Origin: Neorhizobium alkalisoli
GTDB lineage: Bacteria > Pseudomonadota > Alphaproteobacteria > Rhizobiales > Rhizobiaceae
Assembly (NCBI RefSeq): GCF_002968635.1
Contig: NZ_PVBN01000002.1
Location: forward strand, 62,001 to 126,000
Direction: 5' to 3'
DNA: 64,000 bases
Positions within the stretch are counted from its first letter, which is position 1. Every line of letters starts with the position of its first letter. Of the stretch, positions 38,182 to 46,814 are shown piece after piece. The notes under the pieces were generated by a model. That model was not told where the DNA came from and made no database searches. It was given only the letters and a program-made list of their open reading frames with translations. The position numbers were made by a program, and so were the translations under genes.

Positions 38182-38904
38182 ATGGCCGGCGATCAGGGGC
38201 CGAACGTGCTGGAGCAGAATATCGAACGGCGGGCACCGTCGCTACCGATTACCTCCAGCGAGAAGGCCAACATGATCATTCATTATTACCGCGGCGAGAT
38301 GGGCCGGATGGCGAGTTGGCGGGACCGCATCGACCGCACGTCCAACTGGGCGATCACCATGGTTGCCGGTCTTCTGTCGGTGTCGCTTTCGACGTCCTCG
38401 TCGCACCACGGCGTCGTGCTATTTGCCATGCTGCTGATCTCGCTGATGCTGCTGATCGAGGCGCGGCGCTACCGCTTCTTTGATGTCTATCGCGCCAGAG
38501 TGCGCAAGCTGGAGCGGCATTATTTCGCCCAGGCGCTGGACCCGCAAGCCGATCTCAAGCCCGACTGGGCTGCCGGCATCGCCAAAAGTCTGCGCAATCC
38601 CTGCTTCCTCATCAGTTATCGCGAGGCGCTGTTCAGGCGCATCCGGCGCAATTACGTCTGGATGTACGTCATCCTGCTGTTCGCCTGGCTGCTGAAGATA
38701 TCAACGCCGAAACTGCTTCCCAACGAGCCCAAGACGGATGTCGTCTTCTCGGTGAGCGAAGCCGTGAACAATGCGGCCCTCGGTCCGGCGCCGGGATGGA
38801 GCGTGATCGCGGTGATAGCCTTCTTCTATGCCGCAATCCTGTATGCTGCCATCCATCGGGAGCCCGATGACGGCGAATTCGCCCACGGCGAGGTGCATGT
38901 CTGA
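38182..38904 (+). CDS. DUF2270 membrane protein
   Basis: 240-residue membrane protein of the DUF2270 family. A cytoplasmic segment with HYYRGEMGRMASWRDRIDRTSNWAI leads into hydrophobic helices near residues 55-90 and again at 155-175 and 205-225. Function is unknown. GGAGAAAGGG precedes the ATG. Confidence 0.88.
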   Translation: MAGDQGPNVLEQNIERRAPSLPITSSEKANMIIHYYRGEMGRMASWRDRIDRTSNWAITMVAGLLSVSLSTSSSHHGVVLFAMLLISLMLLIEARRYRFFDVYRARVRKLERHYFAQALDPQADLKPDWAAGIAKSLRNPCFLISYREALFRRIRRNYVWMYVILLFAWLLKISTPKLLPNEPKTDVVFSVSEAVNNAALGPAPGWSVIAVIAFFYAAILYAAIHREPDDGEFAHGEVHV

Positions 38905-38913
38905 CAGGCGTCC

Positions 38914-39177
38914 TCAGTGCAGGATGATTTCTCCCTTGACCGCACGCCATTCGCTTGCCGAGATCAGCTTCCGATGAACATATCGGACGGAATGCAGCGG
39001 GCCGTCGAGTTTTTCCTGCCAGAATTTCAGGAAGCCCTTCATTTCCGGAAACTCGGGAGCAAGGTCGTAGTTCTGCCAGATATAGCTCTGCAGGAGGGCC
39101 GGATGATCGGGCAGGCGATAAAAGATCTGCGCCGTTGTCAGTCCGTACCCTTTCAGCATCATTTCCATTTCGGACAT
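38914..39177 (-). CDS. usg: Usg family protein
   Basis: 87-residue alphaproteobacterial Usg-like protein, recognised by GYGLTTAQIFYRLPDHPALLQS followed by NYDLAPEFPEM and the end VHRKLISASEWRAV. The role is unknown; the name comes from a trp-linked gene. Short and well conserved in the group. Convergent with DUF2270. Confidence 0.9.
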   Translation of the reverse strand: MSEMEMMLKGYGLTTAQIFYRLPDHPALLQSYIWQNYDLAPEFPEMKGFLKFWQEKLDGPLHSVRYVHRKLISASEWRAVKGEIILH

Positions 39178-39330
39178 CGGTAGTTCCCACTTGTTGTTTT
39201 TAAGGATGACGCATTGACGTCACCCCAACATGGGAGCATGCCACGGTTAACCGAAGCTTTACAATTGGCCTTTAGAGGAGGCTTTCATCAATTTATTCAG
39301 TATGTTAGCAGCAAGTTTAGGCGAGTGCTG

Positions 39331-40161
39331 CTATCGCTTCAGGTGTCGGGTCAGGCGGGCTTCCAGGAATGCCCACACATGCCGCAGCGTTTCGACGATG
39401 GCGAGATAGAAGATCGCCGCCCAGAGATAAGCCTGGTAGTCGAATGTGCGTGAAAAGGCGTAGCGGGTTTCTCCCATCAGATCGTAGACGGTCACGATGG
39501 CGACGACGGCCGAGCCCTTGATCATCAACACGAGCTCGTTGCCATAGGGCCGGAGCGCGACGATCAGCGCCTGCGGCAGGATGATCTTGCCGAAGGCGAC
39601 GCGCTTGGAAAGGCCGAGTGCTGCGGCGCCCTCGTGCTGGCCGCGGGGAACGCTTTCGATTGCGCCCCGCAGGATTTCCGCCTGGTAGGCGGCGGTATTG
39701 AGGACGAAGGACAGGAGGCCGCAATACCAGGCCTCCCTGAAGAACCACCAGAGGCCGACGCTTTCCAGCTGCGGCTTGAAGCTGCCGAGGCCGTAATAGA
39801 TCAGGAAGAGCTGAGCGAGCAGCGGCGTGCTGCGGAACACATAGACATAAGCATAGGCGATGCCGTTCAATGCGCGGTTTTGCGACATCCGCGCGAAGGC
39901 GATCGGCAGCGACAGCAGCGCACCGAACACCACGGCGAGACAGACCAGAGAGATCGTCGTCCAAAGGCCGTTGAGGTAACGGGGGCCGTAGCGCAGAAAT
40001 TTGTCCTGATCCCAGCCGCCGACGACCATGGCAACGAGCCCCGCCGCGAAAAGTGCCCAGAGGATCAGGATCGCAATGGCGGCGATCCGGGCTCCGGTGA
40101 CGGGGCGTGCGGGCGCAAGCGGAGCCGGCTGCGGCGCGATGAGTTCCCTCACGTAGGTCAT
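39331..40161 (-). CDS. Polar amino acid ABC transporter permease (HisM-like)
   Basis: 276-residue permease of a PAAT-family importer for basic or polar amino acids. Membrane helices start at about residue 25, and the EAA loop is AAALGLSKRVAFGKIILPQAL (about residues 180-200), the interface with the ATPase. The start overlaps the stop of the HisQ-like gene by 4 bp (ATGA). The last gene of the minus-strand transporter operon; no ATPase gene follows it. Confidence 0.93.
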   Translation of the reverse strand: MTYVRELIAPQPAPLAPARPVTGARIAAIAILILWALFAAGLVAMVVGGWDQDKFLRYGPRYLNGLWTTISLVCLAVVFGALLSLPIAFARMSQNRALNGIAYAYVYVFRSTPLLAQLFLIYYGLGSFKPQLESVGLWWFFREAWYCGLLSFVLNTAAYQAEILRGAIESVPRGQHEGAAALGLSKRVAFGKIILPQALIVALRPYGNELVLMIKGSAVVAIVTVYDLMGETRYAFSRTFDYQAYLWAAIFYLAIVETLRHVWAFLEARLTRHLKR

Positions 40162-40940
40162 CGGGCCGTCTCCGCGCGTTTTGCCCAGCGCTCGACAAAT
40201 CCGAGGCCGAAGGACGAGATCATCGCGAGGATCAGGTAAAGAAGGGAGGCGATGAAATAGAAGAAGAAGGCCTCCTTGCTGACTCTCGCGGCGATACCGG
40301 TCTGGCGCAGGATATCGGCAAGACCGATGACCGAGACGTAAGAGGTATCCTTCAAGAGGATCAGCCAGAGATTTGTAAGGCCCGGCAGCGCGATCCGGAT
40401 GAGCTGCGGCAGGACGATCAGCCGCATGGTACGTCCGCGATGCAGGCCGAGCGCATCGCCGGCTTCGTATTGCCCGCGCGGGATTGCACGGAAGGCCGAG
40501 AGCAACACTTCGGAGGAATAGGAGGAGAACACCACCGCGAGCGCCACCATGCCGGCGAGGAAGGCGTTGATTTCCACGCGTCCTTCGTAACCGAGGGAAG
40601 CAAGCACGGACTGGATCAGGATCTGCAGTCCGTAATAGACGATGAAGAGCGTCAGAAGCTCGGGCAGGCCGCGGAAGATCGTGGTGTAGATGCCGGTTGC
40701 GCGCCTCAGCAGCTTTTCCTCCGATTGCGCGGCGAGCGCGATCAGGAAGCCGAGGAAAAGCCCGACAGGCAGTGTCGCAAGCGCCAGCGAGATCGTGATT
40801 CCGACGCCGAAGGCAATCTCGTCGCCCCAGCCGGCCTCTCCGCAGGCAACGAGGGTGCCGGAGCCGAAAAGCGAAAAAAGGCCGACAGGACCGCAAAGCG
40901 GATCAAGCGCGCTGAAGAGGGCGGAAAAGAATCCGCTCAT
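40158..40940 (-). CDS. Polar amino acid ABC transporter permease (HisQ-like)
   Basis: 260-residue permease with about five hydrophobic helices and the EAA-loop segment GDALGLHRGRTMRLIVLPQLIR. Pairs with the downstream HisM-like permease to form the membrane channel of an amino acid importer. Lies 131 bp downstream of the substrate-binding protein gene, beyond an attenuator-type hairpin. Confidence 0.93.
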   Translation of the reverse strand: MSGFFSALFSALDPLCGPVGLFSLFGSGTLVACGEAGWGDEIAFGVGITISLALATLPVGLFLGFLIALAAQSEEKLLRRATGIYTTIFRGLPELLTLFIVYYGLQILIQSVLASLGYEGRVEINAFLAGMVALAVVFSSYSSEVLLSAFRAIPRGQYEAGDALGLHRGRTMRLIVLPQLIRIALPGLTNLWLILLKDTSYVSVIGLADILRQTGIAARVSKEAFFFYFIASLLYLILAMISSFGLGFVERWAKRAETAR

Positions 40941-41011
40941 AAGGTCGTTTTCCCCTGCGGCTTCTGTCGCGCCGCTTGTCGTTTGAGCACCTTGGATGCT
41001 CCTGCCTCATT

Positions 41012-41047
41012 AAAAAGAAAAACGGCGGAAGGGCAAGCCTTCCGCCG
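41012..41047 (-). terminator. Intra-operon terminator/attenuator between binding protein and permeases
   Basis: On the minus strand the 10-bp stem CGGCGGAAGG/CCTTCCGCCG (41023-41032 with 41038-41047, 5-nt loop) is followed by a run of T's, broken by a single C. It sits between the binding-protein stop and the HisQ-like start. Such partial terminators commonly give more binding protein than permease. Confidence 0.75.
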
Positions 41048-41071
41048 GGGTTCTGACGGACGATCCGGCGA

Positions 41072-41854
41072 TTAGTTGCCGCCGTAGACGTCGAAATCGA
41101 AATACTTGTCCTGGATCTGCTTGTATTTGCCGTTGGCGCGGATCGCAGCAATGGCGGCGGTGAACTTGTCGGCCAGCGCCTGGTCGCCCTTGCGCACGGC
41201 AATGCCGGCGCCTTCGCCGTTGATTTCCACGTCGACCGGAAGAGGCGCGAGAATCTTGCAGCACTTGCCGGCGTCGGACTTCAACCATTCCGACAGCACG
41301 ACGATGTCGTCCACCACGCCGTCGATGCGGCCGTTGGAAATGTCGAGCTTGTATTCGTCGGCAGTCGGATAAAGCTTCAGTTCCGAATCGGGCATATGTT
41401 TTTCGGTATAGTTGGAATGGGTCGTCGAGCCCTGGGCGCCGAGCGTCTTGCCCTTCAGCGACGCCGCCGAGGCGTCCTTGATCGGCGAATCCTTCGGCAC
41501 GGCGATGGCCGGCGGCGTGTTGTAATACTTCTTGGAGAAGGTGACCTGTTCCTTGCGCTCCGGCGTGATCGACATGGAGGCGACGATCGCATCGAATTTC
41601 TTCGACTGCAGAGCCGGAATGATACCCTCCCAGTCATTGGTGACGAAAGTGCAGGTGACCTTCATCTCCTCGCAGAGAGCCTTGGCGATATCGACGTCGA
41701 AGCCGGTGAGCTGGCCGTTGGCTTCGAGGTTGTTGAAGGGCGGATAGGCGCCTTCCGTGCCGATCACGAGCTTTTCCTGAGCCATGGCCGAGCCGGCGAA
41801 AAGCGACAGCGCGGCGATCGAGGCGGCGGCGAAGAACCGGGTGGAGATATTCAT
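41072..41854 (-). CDS. Amino acid ABC transporter substrate-binding protein (ArgT/HisJ-like)
   Basis: 260-residue periplasmic binding protein. A signal peptide ends near residue 25 (SAMA|QE), and the mature start KLVIGTEGAYPPFNN followed by GFDVDIAKALCEEM is the classic lysine/arginine/ornithine-type beginning, with DWEGIIPALQSKKFDAIVASMSIT after it. Two Cys (CCKILA) near residue 210 may form a disulfide. First gene of the minus-strand transporter; AGAGGA is the ribosome site before the ATG at 41854. Confidence 0.95.
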   Translation of the reverse strand: MNISTRFFAAASIAALSLFAGSAMAQEKLVIGTEGAYPPFNNLEANGQLTGFDVDIAKALCEEMKVTCTFVTNDWEGIIPALQSKKFDAIVASMSITPERKEQVTFSKKYYNTPPAIAVPKDSPIKDASAASLKGKTLGAQGSTTHSNYTEKHMPDSELKLYPTADEYKLDISNGRIDGVVDDIVVLSEWLKSDAGKCCKILAPLPVDVEINGEGAGIAVRKGDQALADKFTAAIAAIRANGKYKQIQDKYFDFDVYGGN

Positions 41855-42153
41855 TGTGATCCTCTCTGTTGGCGGCCCGACGGCGTGTTCATTTTTCTCG
41901 CCGCCAGGAAGCAGGGTGCAAGCCCTGTCTCGACTTTTTAGATACCGGCTCGCGGGAAATTGCAACGGCATATTGGCGCTCGCCACAAGCTGTCGCGGTG
42001 GATGAACGACATATTCACGCGACGTTCAGGTGGGCCGCGACACCCTCGGGGAACCATTTCGACTGGAGAACATTCAGTCGCCGCGTAAGTCCGCCTGAGC
42101 CGGCAATAAAGGACGCGCACGAAAGGGATGATACCCGAGAAGAGGAAATGTTC

Positions 42154-44370
42154 ATGTCACAGAAATTCAGACTGTTCGCCAGCGTTGCGGTGCCGTTCGT
42201 GTCGCTGCCGCTGATGATCCAGCCGGTCGCTGCCTTGCCGCTCACCCCCACGGTGGACACAGGCCCTATGCCTAGTTTGGTCCAGGTCCAGCAAGAGGAC
42301 CCGTTGGTACCGAGGAAGCGGAAGGCGCAGGAAGAAGAGGGCGGCGCAGAACAGCAGAAGCAGGGCGGCGGCGAACGCAAACAGGCTCCGCAGGCCCAGC
42401 AGGAGGAACAGCCGAGACGCCAGCGTCAGGCAGACCAGGACCAGGGCGGCAGCCAGCAGCCTCAGCGCCGCCAGCAGCAGGCCGATCAGGATCAGGGTGA
42501 AGGCGTGCGTCCACGTCGCCAGCAGCAGGCAGACCAGGACCAGGGCGGCAGCCAGCAGCCGCAGCGCCGCCAGCAGCAGGCCGATCAGGATCAAGGTGAA
42601 GGCGTGCGTCCGCGCCGTCAGCAGCAGGCAGACCAGGACCAGGGCGGCAGCCAGCAGCCGCAGCGCCGCCAGCAACAGGCCGATCAGGATCAGGGCGAGG
42701 GCGTGCGTCCACCACGTCGCCAGCAGCAGGCTGCTCCGGAAACCAAATCGCCGGCCACGCAGGAGACAGAGCAGCTTCGTCCGCCGGTAGCGCCGGAAGG
42801 CGGCGAGCGTCCGCGTCGCAATGCGCAGGACAAGAACGCGGCTCCGGCGGAGAATCAGGCCGAAACGCCGAAACCGCCGCGCGCCAATGATCGCGCCGCG
42901 ACCCCGCAAACCCAGCCCGAGCGTCCACCGCGTGGGAATGCTCAAGGCCAGGCGCCGGCCCCGGACGACGGTACGGCACAGGGCATCCGCCCGCCCCAAC
43001 CGGCTACGGACAGCCCGGCTACGGGAACCCGGCAGGCCCAGGACCCGCAGCTTCGCAGGCAGCAGCCGGCGGAAGGCCAGCAGACGGCGCCTTCCCAGGA
43101 GCAGCCGGCTCAGCAACAGGCCCAGCCGGAGCAGCCGCGGACACCCGAACAGGTCGATCGCGCCCGTCAGATCGCCCGCGATCCGGCGTCAGCCCGCGAA
43201 GGCGAGCAGGTGGTGCTGCCGGTCGAGAATGGTGCTGCGGTGCTCGACAGTGCCAAGGAGCGGCCGGAACGTCCGCGCCGCGATGGCGAACGCCCGCGCC
43301 GTCAGCCGGCACAGGAGGCCGAACAGCAGCAGCTTGCTCCGCCGAAATCCGACGCCGAAGCGCAGACCCGCTCCACGTTCACCCGTGAGCAGGAACAGCA
43401 GGTGCGCACGATGATCGAAGAGCGTGGTGAGCGGCTCGACAGTCGCCCGCAGTTCGAGCGGCCGCAGGGATGGCGGTTCGGCGAGGAGGTCTCGCGCAGC
43501 AGAGATCGCGAGCGGGATCGCGACGGCGCCCGTGTGATCATCTCGATCGACGATCAGAACTTTGTCCGCCACGACGACAGCCGCCGGTTCTACGACCGGG
43601 ACGGGCGCCAGCCGGAATATGAACGGCTTCGTGACGGTCAGGTGCGCGAGGTCATCGTACGCGATGACGGAACGCGAATCGTCACCGTGCGAAACCGTTA
43701 TGGCGAAATCGTCCGGCGGACCCGTGTCGTGAGGGGTGGCGCCGAATACGTCCTGTACTATGCGCCGGAACTGGTGGAGGCCCGCCGTGGCCCCGACTAT
43801 GTCTGGCGTGACCCGGGCGAGGATCTGCCGCCGATGCGGTTGACGGTACCGATCGACGACTACATCATCGACACATCGAGCGAACCGGACCGGGACTACT
43901 ATGAGTTCCTGGAGCAGCCGCCGGTCGAACGTGTCGAGCGCGTCTACACGCTGGACGAGGTGCGCTACTCCGCCCGCATCCGTGACAAGGTGCCGCGTAT
44001 CGACCTCGATACGATCACCTTCGCCACGGGCAGCGCCGAAATCCCGATGAATCAGGCAAGCTCTCTGCGCAAGGTCGCCGACGCCATCAACAAGGTGCTC
44101 GAGAAGGATCCGGCCGAGACCTTCCTGATCGAAGGCCATACGGATGCCGTCGGTCCCGATCAGGACAACTTGATCCTCTCCGACGAACGTGCCGAAAGCG
44201 TCGCCCGCGTCCTGACCGATGCCTTCGCTATCCCGCCGGAAAACCTGACGACCCAGGGGTACGGAGAGCAGTATCTGAAGGTGCGCACGGAAGGCCCGAA
44301 CCAGGAAAACCGCCGAGTCACGGTCCGCCGCATCACGCCGCTGGTGAAGCCGGTCGCGTCCAAGCAATAG
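42154..44370 (+). CDS. OmpA-family protein with Gln/Arg/Asp-rich tandem repeats
   Basis: 738-residue secreted protein. Signal peptide at residues 1-28 or so (hydrophobic, ending VAALP). A low-complexity region of roughly 400 residues follows, rich in Gln, Arg, Pro and Asp, containing three copies of a 33-34-residue repeat (QADQDQGGSQQPQRR then QQADQDQGEGVRP). A Glu/Arg-rich region with paired charged residues leads into the C-terminal OmpA-like peptidoglycan-binding domain (ITFATGSAEI, then EGHTDAVG near residue 660 and the LSDERAESVARVL helix). Predicted to sit in the periplasm or outer membrane. ATG 42154 has AGAGGAA 6-7 nt upstream. Confidence 0.9.
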   Translation: MSQKFRLFASVAVPFVSLPLMIQPVAALPLTPTVDTGPMPSLVQVQQEDPLVPRKRKAQEEEGGAEQQKQGGGERKQAPQAQQEEQPRRQRQADQDQGGSQQPQRRQQQADQDQGEGVRPRRQQQADQDQGGSQQPQRRQQQADQDQGEGVRPRRQQQADQDQGGSQQPQRRQQQADQDQGEGVRPPRRQQQAAPETKSPATQETEQLRPPVAPEGGERPRRNAQDKNAAPAENQAETPKPPRANDRAATPQTQPERPPRGNAQGQAPAPDDGTAQGIRPPQPATDSPATGTRQAQDPQLRRQQPAEGQQTAPSQEQPAQQQAQPEQPRTPEQVDRARQIARDPASAREGEQVVLPVENGAAVLDSAKERPERPRRDGERPRRQPAQEAEQQQLAPPKSDAEAQTRSTFTREQEQQVRTMIEERGERLDSRPQFERPQGWRFGEEVSRSRDRERDRDGARVIISIDDQNFVRHDDSRRFYDRDGRQPEYERLRDGQVREVIVRDDGTRIVTVRNRYGEIVRRTRVVRGGAEYVLYYAPELVEARRGPDYVWRDPGEDLPPMRLTVPIDDYIIDTSSEPDRDYYEFLEQPPVERVERVYTLDEVRYSARIRDKVPRIDLDTITFATGSAEIPMNQASSLRKVADAINKVLEKDPAETFLIEGHTDAVGPDQDNLILSDERAESVARVLTDAFAIPPENLTTQGYGEQYLKVRTEGPNQENRRVTVRRITPLVKPVASKQ
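42427..42726 (+). repeat. Three tandem copies of a 99-bp coding repeat
   Basis: The unit beginning CAGGCAGACCAGGAC recurs at 42427, 42526 and 42625, exactly 99 bp apart, nearly identical at the DNA level; the third copy carries three extra bases. Each encodes 33 residues (third 34) in the OmpA-family gene. Confidence 0.93.
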
Positions 44371-44391
44371 TCGATCGGCAAGTCCGAACCG

Positions 44392-44419
44392 AGCCGCCGG
44401 AGCGATCCGGCGGCTTTTT
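44392..44419 (+). terminator. Terminator of OmpA-family gene
   Basis: AGCCGCCGG (44392-44400) pairs with CCGGCGGCT (44407-44415) across a 6-nt loop, followed by T's to 44419. It ends at the stop of the convergent mobB gene. Confidence 0.88.
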
Positions 44420-44934
44420 CATTCGGCGGTAAGTCCGGTTGTTTGCAGAATGAAGTCGGCTATGGCTTCAGTATCGGACAGATCGAAAACCGGCAGCGTC
44501 TTGTCGGCTACGGGATGGTCCGCCGCAATGGCGACGATGTGCGGATCGCTGGGAGAAAGCGGTTCCCGGCTTTTCGCCTCGAGACGCCGCAGTTCGATTT
44601 TCGGCACGGGCTCGCGTTTGTAACCCTCGATCAGCACCAGATCGCAAGGCCCGAGACGACCAAGTATCTCCTCAAGGTTCGGTTCGCTCTCGTCGCGGAG
44701 TTCATGCATGATGGCGAAACGCTTGCCCGAGACGATCGCCACTTCGTGCGCACCCGCCTCCCGGTGACGGAAGGAATCGGCGCCCGGCTTGTCGATGTCG
44801 AAGTCGTGATGGGCGTGCTTGACCGTTGAAATCCTGTAGCCCCGTCGGGTCAGTTCCTGAACCAGGCGCTCGGTCAGGCCCGTTTTGCCGGAATTCTTCC
44901 AGCCCGAAATACCGAAGACGCGGTGAGGGGTCAT
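44419..44934 (-). CDS. mobB: Molybdopterin-guanine dinucleotide biosynthesis adapter protein
   Basis: 171-residue P-loop protein that assists MobA in attaching GMP to molybdopterin. Opening FGISGWKNSGKTGLTERLV has the Walker A motif GWKNSGKT, and the KHAHHDFDIDKPGADS segment and IEGYK motif are family marks. Its start overlaps the mobA stop by 4 bp (TGA/ATG), so the two are coupled. Confidence 0.95.
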   Translation of the reverse strand: MTPHRVFGISGWKNSGKTGLTERLVQELTRRGYRISTVKHAHHDFDIDKPGADSFRHREAGAHEVAIVSGKRFAIMHELRDESEPNLEEILGRLGPCDLVLIEGYKREPVPKIELRRLEAKSREPLSPSDPHIVAIAADHPVADKTLPVFDLSDTEAIADFILQTTGLTAE

Positions 44935-45557
44935 GCGAGCATTCCCGCAAAGCGGCGGGCCTCGGCGAGGTCCTCCGGCGTATTGATGTTGAAAAAGGGA
45001 TCGAACGGACCTGAGGCCGTCTCGATCATCGGGAACTTCACCGTCACCTGCCGGTGACGGTGGAGAAAAGTCTTGATCCGCCGGTTTTCCGGGTTTGAAA
45101 GCCAGGTTTCGAGGTCATCGGCGATGGCAAGCGGCCACAGCCCGAATACCGGATGATCGCGCTCTCCCGAGGCGGGGATGACGATCGTCCTCGCATCATC
45201 TGTTCCCGCCTCCAGACGGGTGACGAGATCGGTCGGAAAGAATGGAGTATCGGAGGGCACCGTCAGGAGATGCGTCGCCGGCAGGCCGCGGGCGATGATG
45301 TCGCGGAGCCCGGACAGGACACCGGCAAGCGGACCCACCTGGTTGCCCATCCGGTCGGGCACGAGGCGCAGACCAACCGGATTTGGAAAGCCCTCCGGGG
45401 CATTGAGGGCGATCTCGCGAACCTGGGGTCCGAGACGCCGGACCGTATGGCCGAGGATGGTGTCGCCCCCGATCTCCAGAAGTGCCTTGTCGGTTCCCAT
45501 GCGGCTCGACTTGCCGCCTGCCAGAATCAGGCCGGGAGGTGTACCGAAACCGCTCAT
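44931..45557 (-). CDS. mobA: Molybdenum cofactor guanylyltransferase
   Basis: 208-residue nucleotidyltransferase that links GMP to molybdopterin to form the MGD cofactor. Nucleotide-binding motif GLILAGGKSSRMGTDKALL near residues 9-27 and the metal site VPSDTPFFP near residue 100 are intact, and the DPFFNINTPEDL end is typical. Its start overlaps the MFS gene stop by 4 bp, and its stop overlaps mobB, giving one coupled transcript. Confidence 0.97.
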   Translation of the reverse strand: MSGFGTPPGLILAGGKSSRMGTDKALLEIGGDTILGHTVRRLGPQVREIALNAPEGFPNPVGLRLVPDRMGNQVGPLAGVLSGLRDIIARGLPATHLLTVPSDTPFFPTDLVTRLEAGTDDARTIVIPASGERDHPVFGLWPLAIADDLETWLSNPENRRIKTFLHRHRQVTVKFPMIETASGPFDPFFNINTPEDLAEARRFAGMLA

Positions 45558-46783
45558 CGATCACCGTCTCCGGTTGGCGTGTCCCCTGCGCGGCGATCCA
45601 CCTGCCGGACATATTCCGTCGCGGCGAGCGCCAGGAGCGTGGAGATGCCCATGACGGCGAGCAGCGGCATGGTGCCGTCGGACTGTTTCAGGACGGCGGC
45701 CGCAAGTGTCGACATTGCGGCACCGCCGCCAACGGTGATCGCGCCGCCGAGGCCCGAAGCGGAACCGGCAAGACGCGGACGTACGCTGACGACCCCCGCA
45801 TTGGAACTCGGCAAGGTCAGCCCGTTACCGACACCGGTCAGCGCCAGTGGAGCGAAAAAGGCGGTGGCGGACGCCACGTCGCCCTGTTGCAAAGCCGCGG
45901 CAATGCCGATGCCGACCAGGCTGACGACGCTACCCGAGAACATCATGGTCATGGTGCCGAAGCGGCGCGTGTAGCGGCCGGAGATGAAGTTGCCGACCAT
46001 GTAGCCGGCCGCGATCAGGAAGAACTGCATGCCGAGCATGGTGGGCGTCAGGTGATAGATCGCCGTGCCGATAAACGGCGCTCCGCCGAGGAAGGCGAAG
46101 AAGACCCCGGAGGAAAAGGTCGACGTCAGCGTGTAGCCCCAGAAGCGGCGCGACCGTAACAGGTCCGGCCAGCTGCGGAACTGCGCCGTAAAGCTCTCTG
46201 CCGGCGTCATGTTGGTTTCTCCGAGATCGGCGGAAACCAGCATGAGCGTCAGCAGCCCGAGCCCCAGCATCAGTATGAAATTGGATTCCCAGCCGAACAG
46301 GTCGTTGAGCGTGCCGCCCACCGTGGGGGCGACCATCGGTATCAGCGACATGCCCATGGTGACGTAAGCGATCATCGACGCGGCGCTCTCCATCGGCACG
46401 GTGTCGCGGATGATGGCGCGAGGCAGCACGAAGCCTGCGACGACGGTCGTCTGCAGCAGCCGGCCGATCATGAAGACGGTGATGGTCTGGGCAAAAAGAC
46501 AGATCAGCGTGCCGATCAGCAGGATGAGGATGCTGCCGATCATCACCCGCCGGCGGCCGAAGATGTCGGAAAGCGGACCTAGCACCAGCTGCAGGAGCGC
46601 CGTCCCGGCGATGTAGCCAGAGACGGCAAACTGCATGACGGCATAATCGGTACCGAAATGCCCCGCCATGGCGGGAAGCGAGGGAAGGATGATGTTCAGC
46701 GACAGGGCGCCCAGTCCGGCGCAGACGACCAATGTCGTGATATGCGGCGGGGTCCGTCTGTCCAGAAACCGGCTTTCCTGCAC
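45554..46783 (-). CDS. MFS multidrug transporter (Bcr/CflA-like)
   Basis: 409-residue major facilitator with 12 hydrophobic helices. The first helix LSLNIILPSLPAMAGHF and the LSDIFGRRRVMIGS loop (motif A) are typical of the Bcr/CflA drug-resistance group. Start is a GTG at 46783 with GAGAGGA upstream. It heads the MFS-mobA-mobB transcript by 4-bp overlaps, which is an unexpected partner for cofactor genes; there is no sign of a molybdate role. Confidence 0.93.
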   Translation of the reverse strand: MQESRFLDRRTPPHITTLVVCAGLGALSLNIILPSLPAMAGHFGTDYAVMQFAVSGYIAGTALLQLVLGPLSDIFGRRRVMIGSILILLIGTLICLFAQTITVFMIGRLLQTTVVAGFVLPRAIIRDTVPMESAASMIAYVTMGMSLIPMVAPTVGGTLNDLFGWESNFILMLGLGLLTLMLVSADLGETNMTPAESFTAQFRSWPDLLRSRRFWGYTLTSTFSSGVFFAFLGGAPFIGTAIYHLTPTMLGMQFFLIAAGYMVGNFISGRYTRRFGTMTMMFSGSVVSLVGIGIAAALQQGDVASATAFFAPLALTGVGNGLTLPSSNAGVVSVRPRLAGSASGLGGAITVGGGAAMSTLAAAVLKQSDGTMPLLAVMGISTLLALAATEYVRQVDRRAGDTPTGDGDR

Positions 46784-46814
46784 GTCGTATCCTCTCCTGG
46801 CATTCCCGCTTTCG

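Noticed and set aside
42427..42726. CRISPR-like array from evenly spaced repeats
   Set aside because: The 99-bp units are contiguous, have no spacers, and are in frame inside a coding region.
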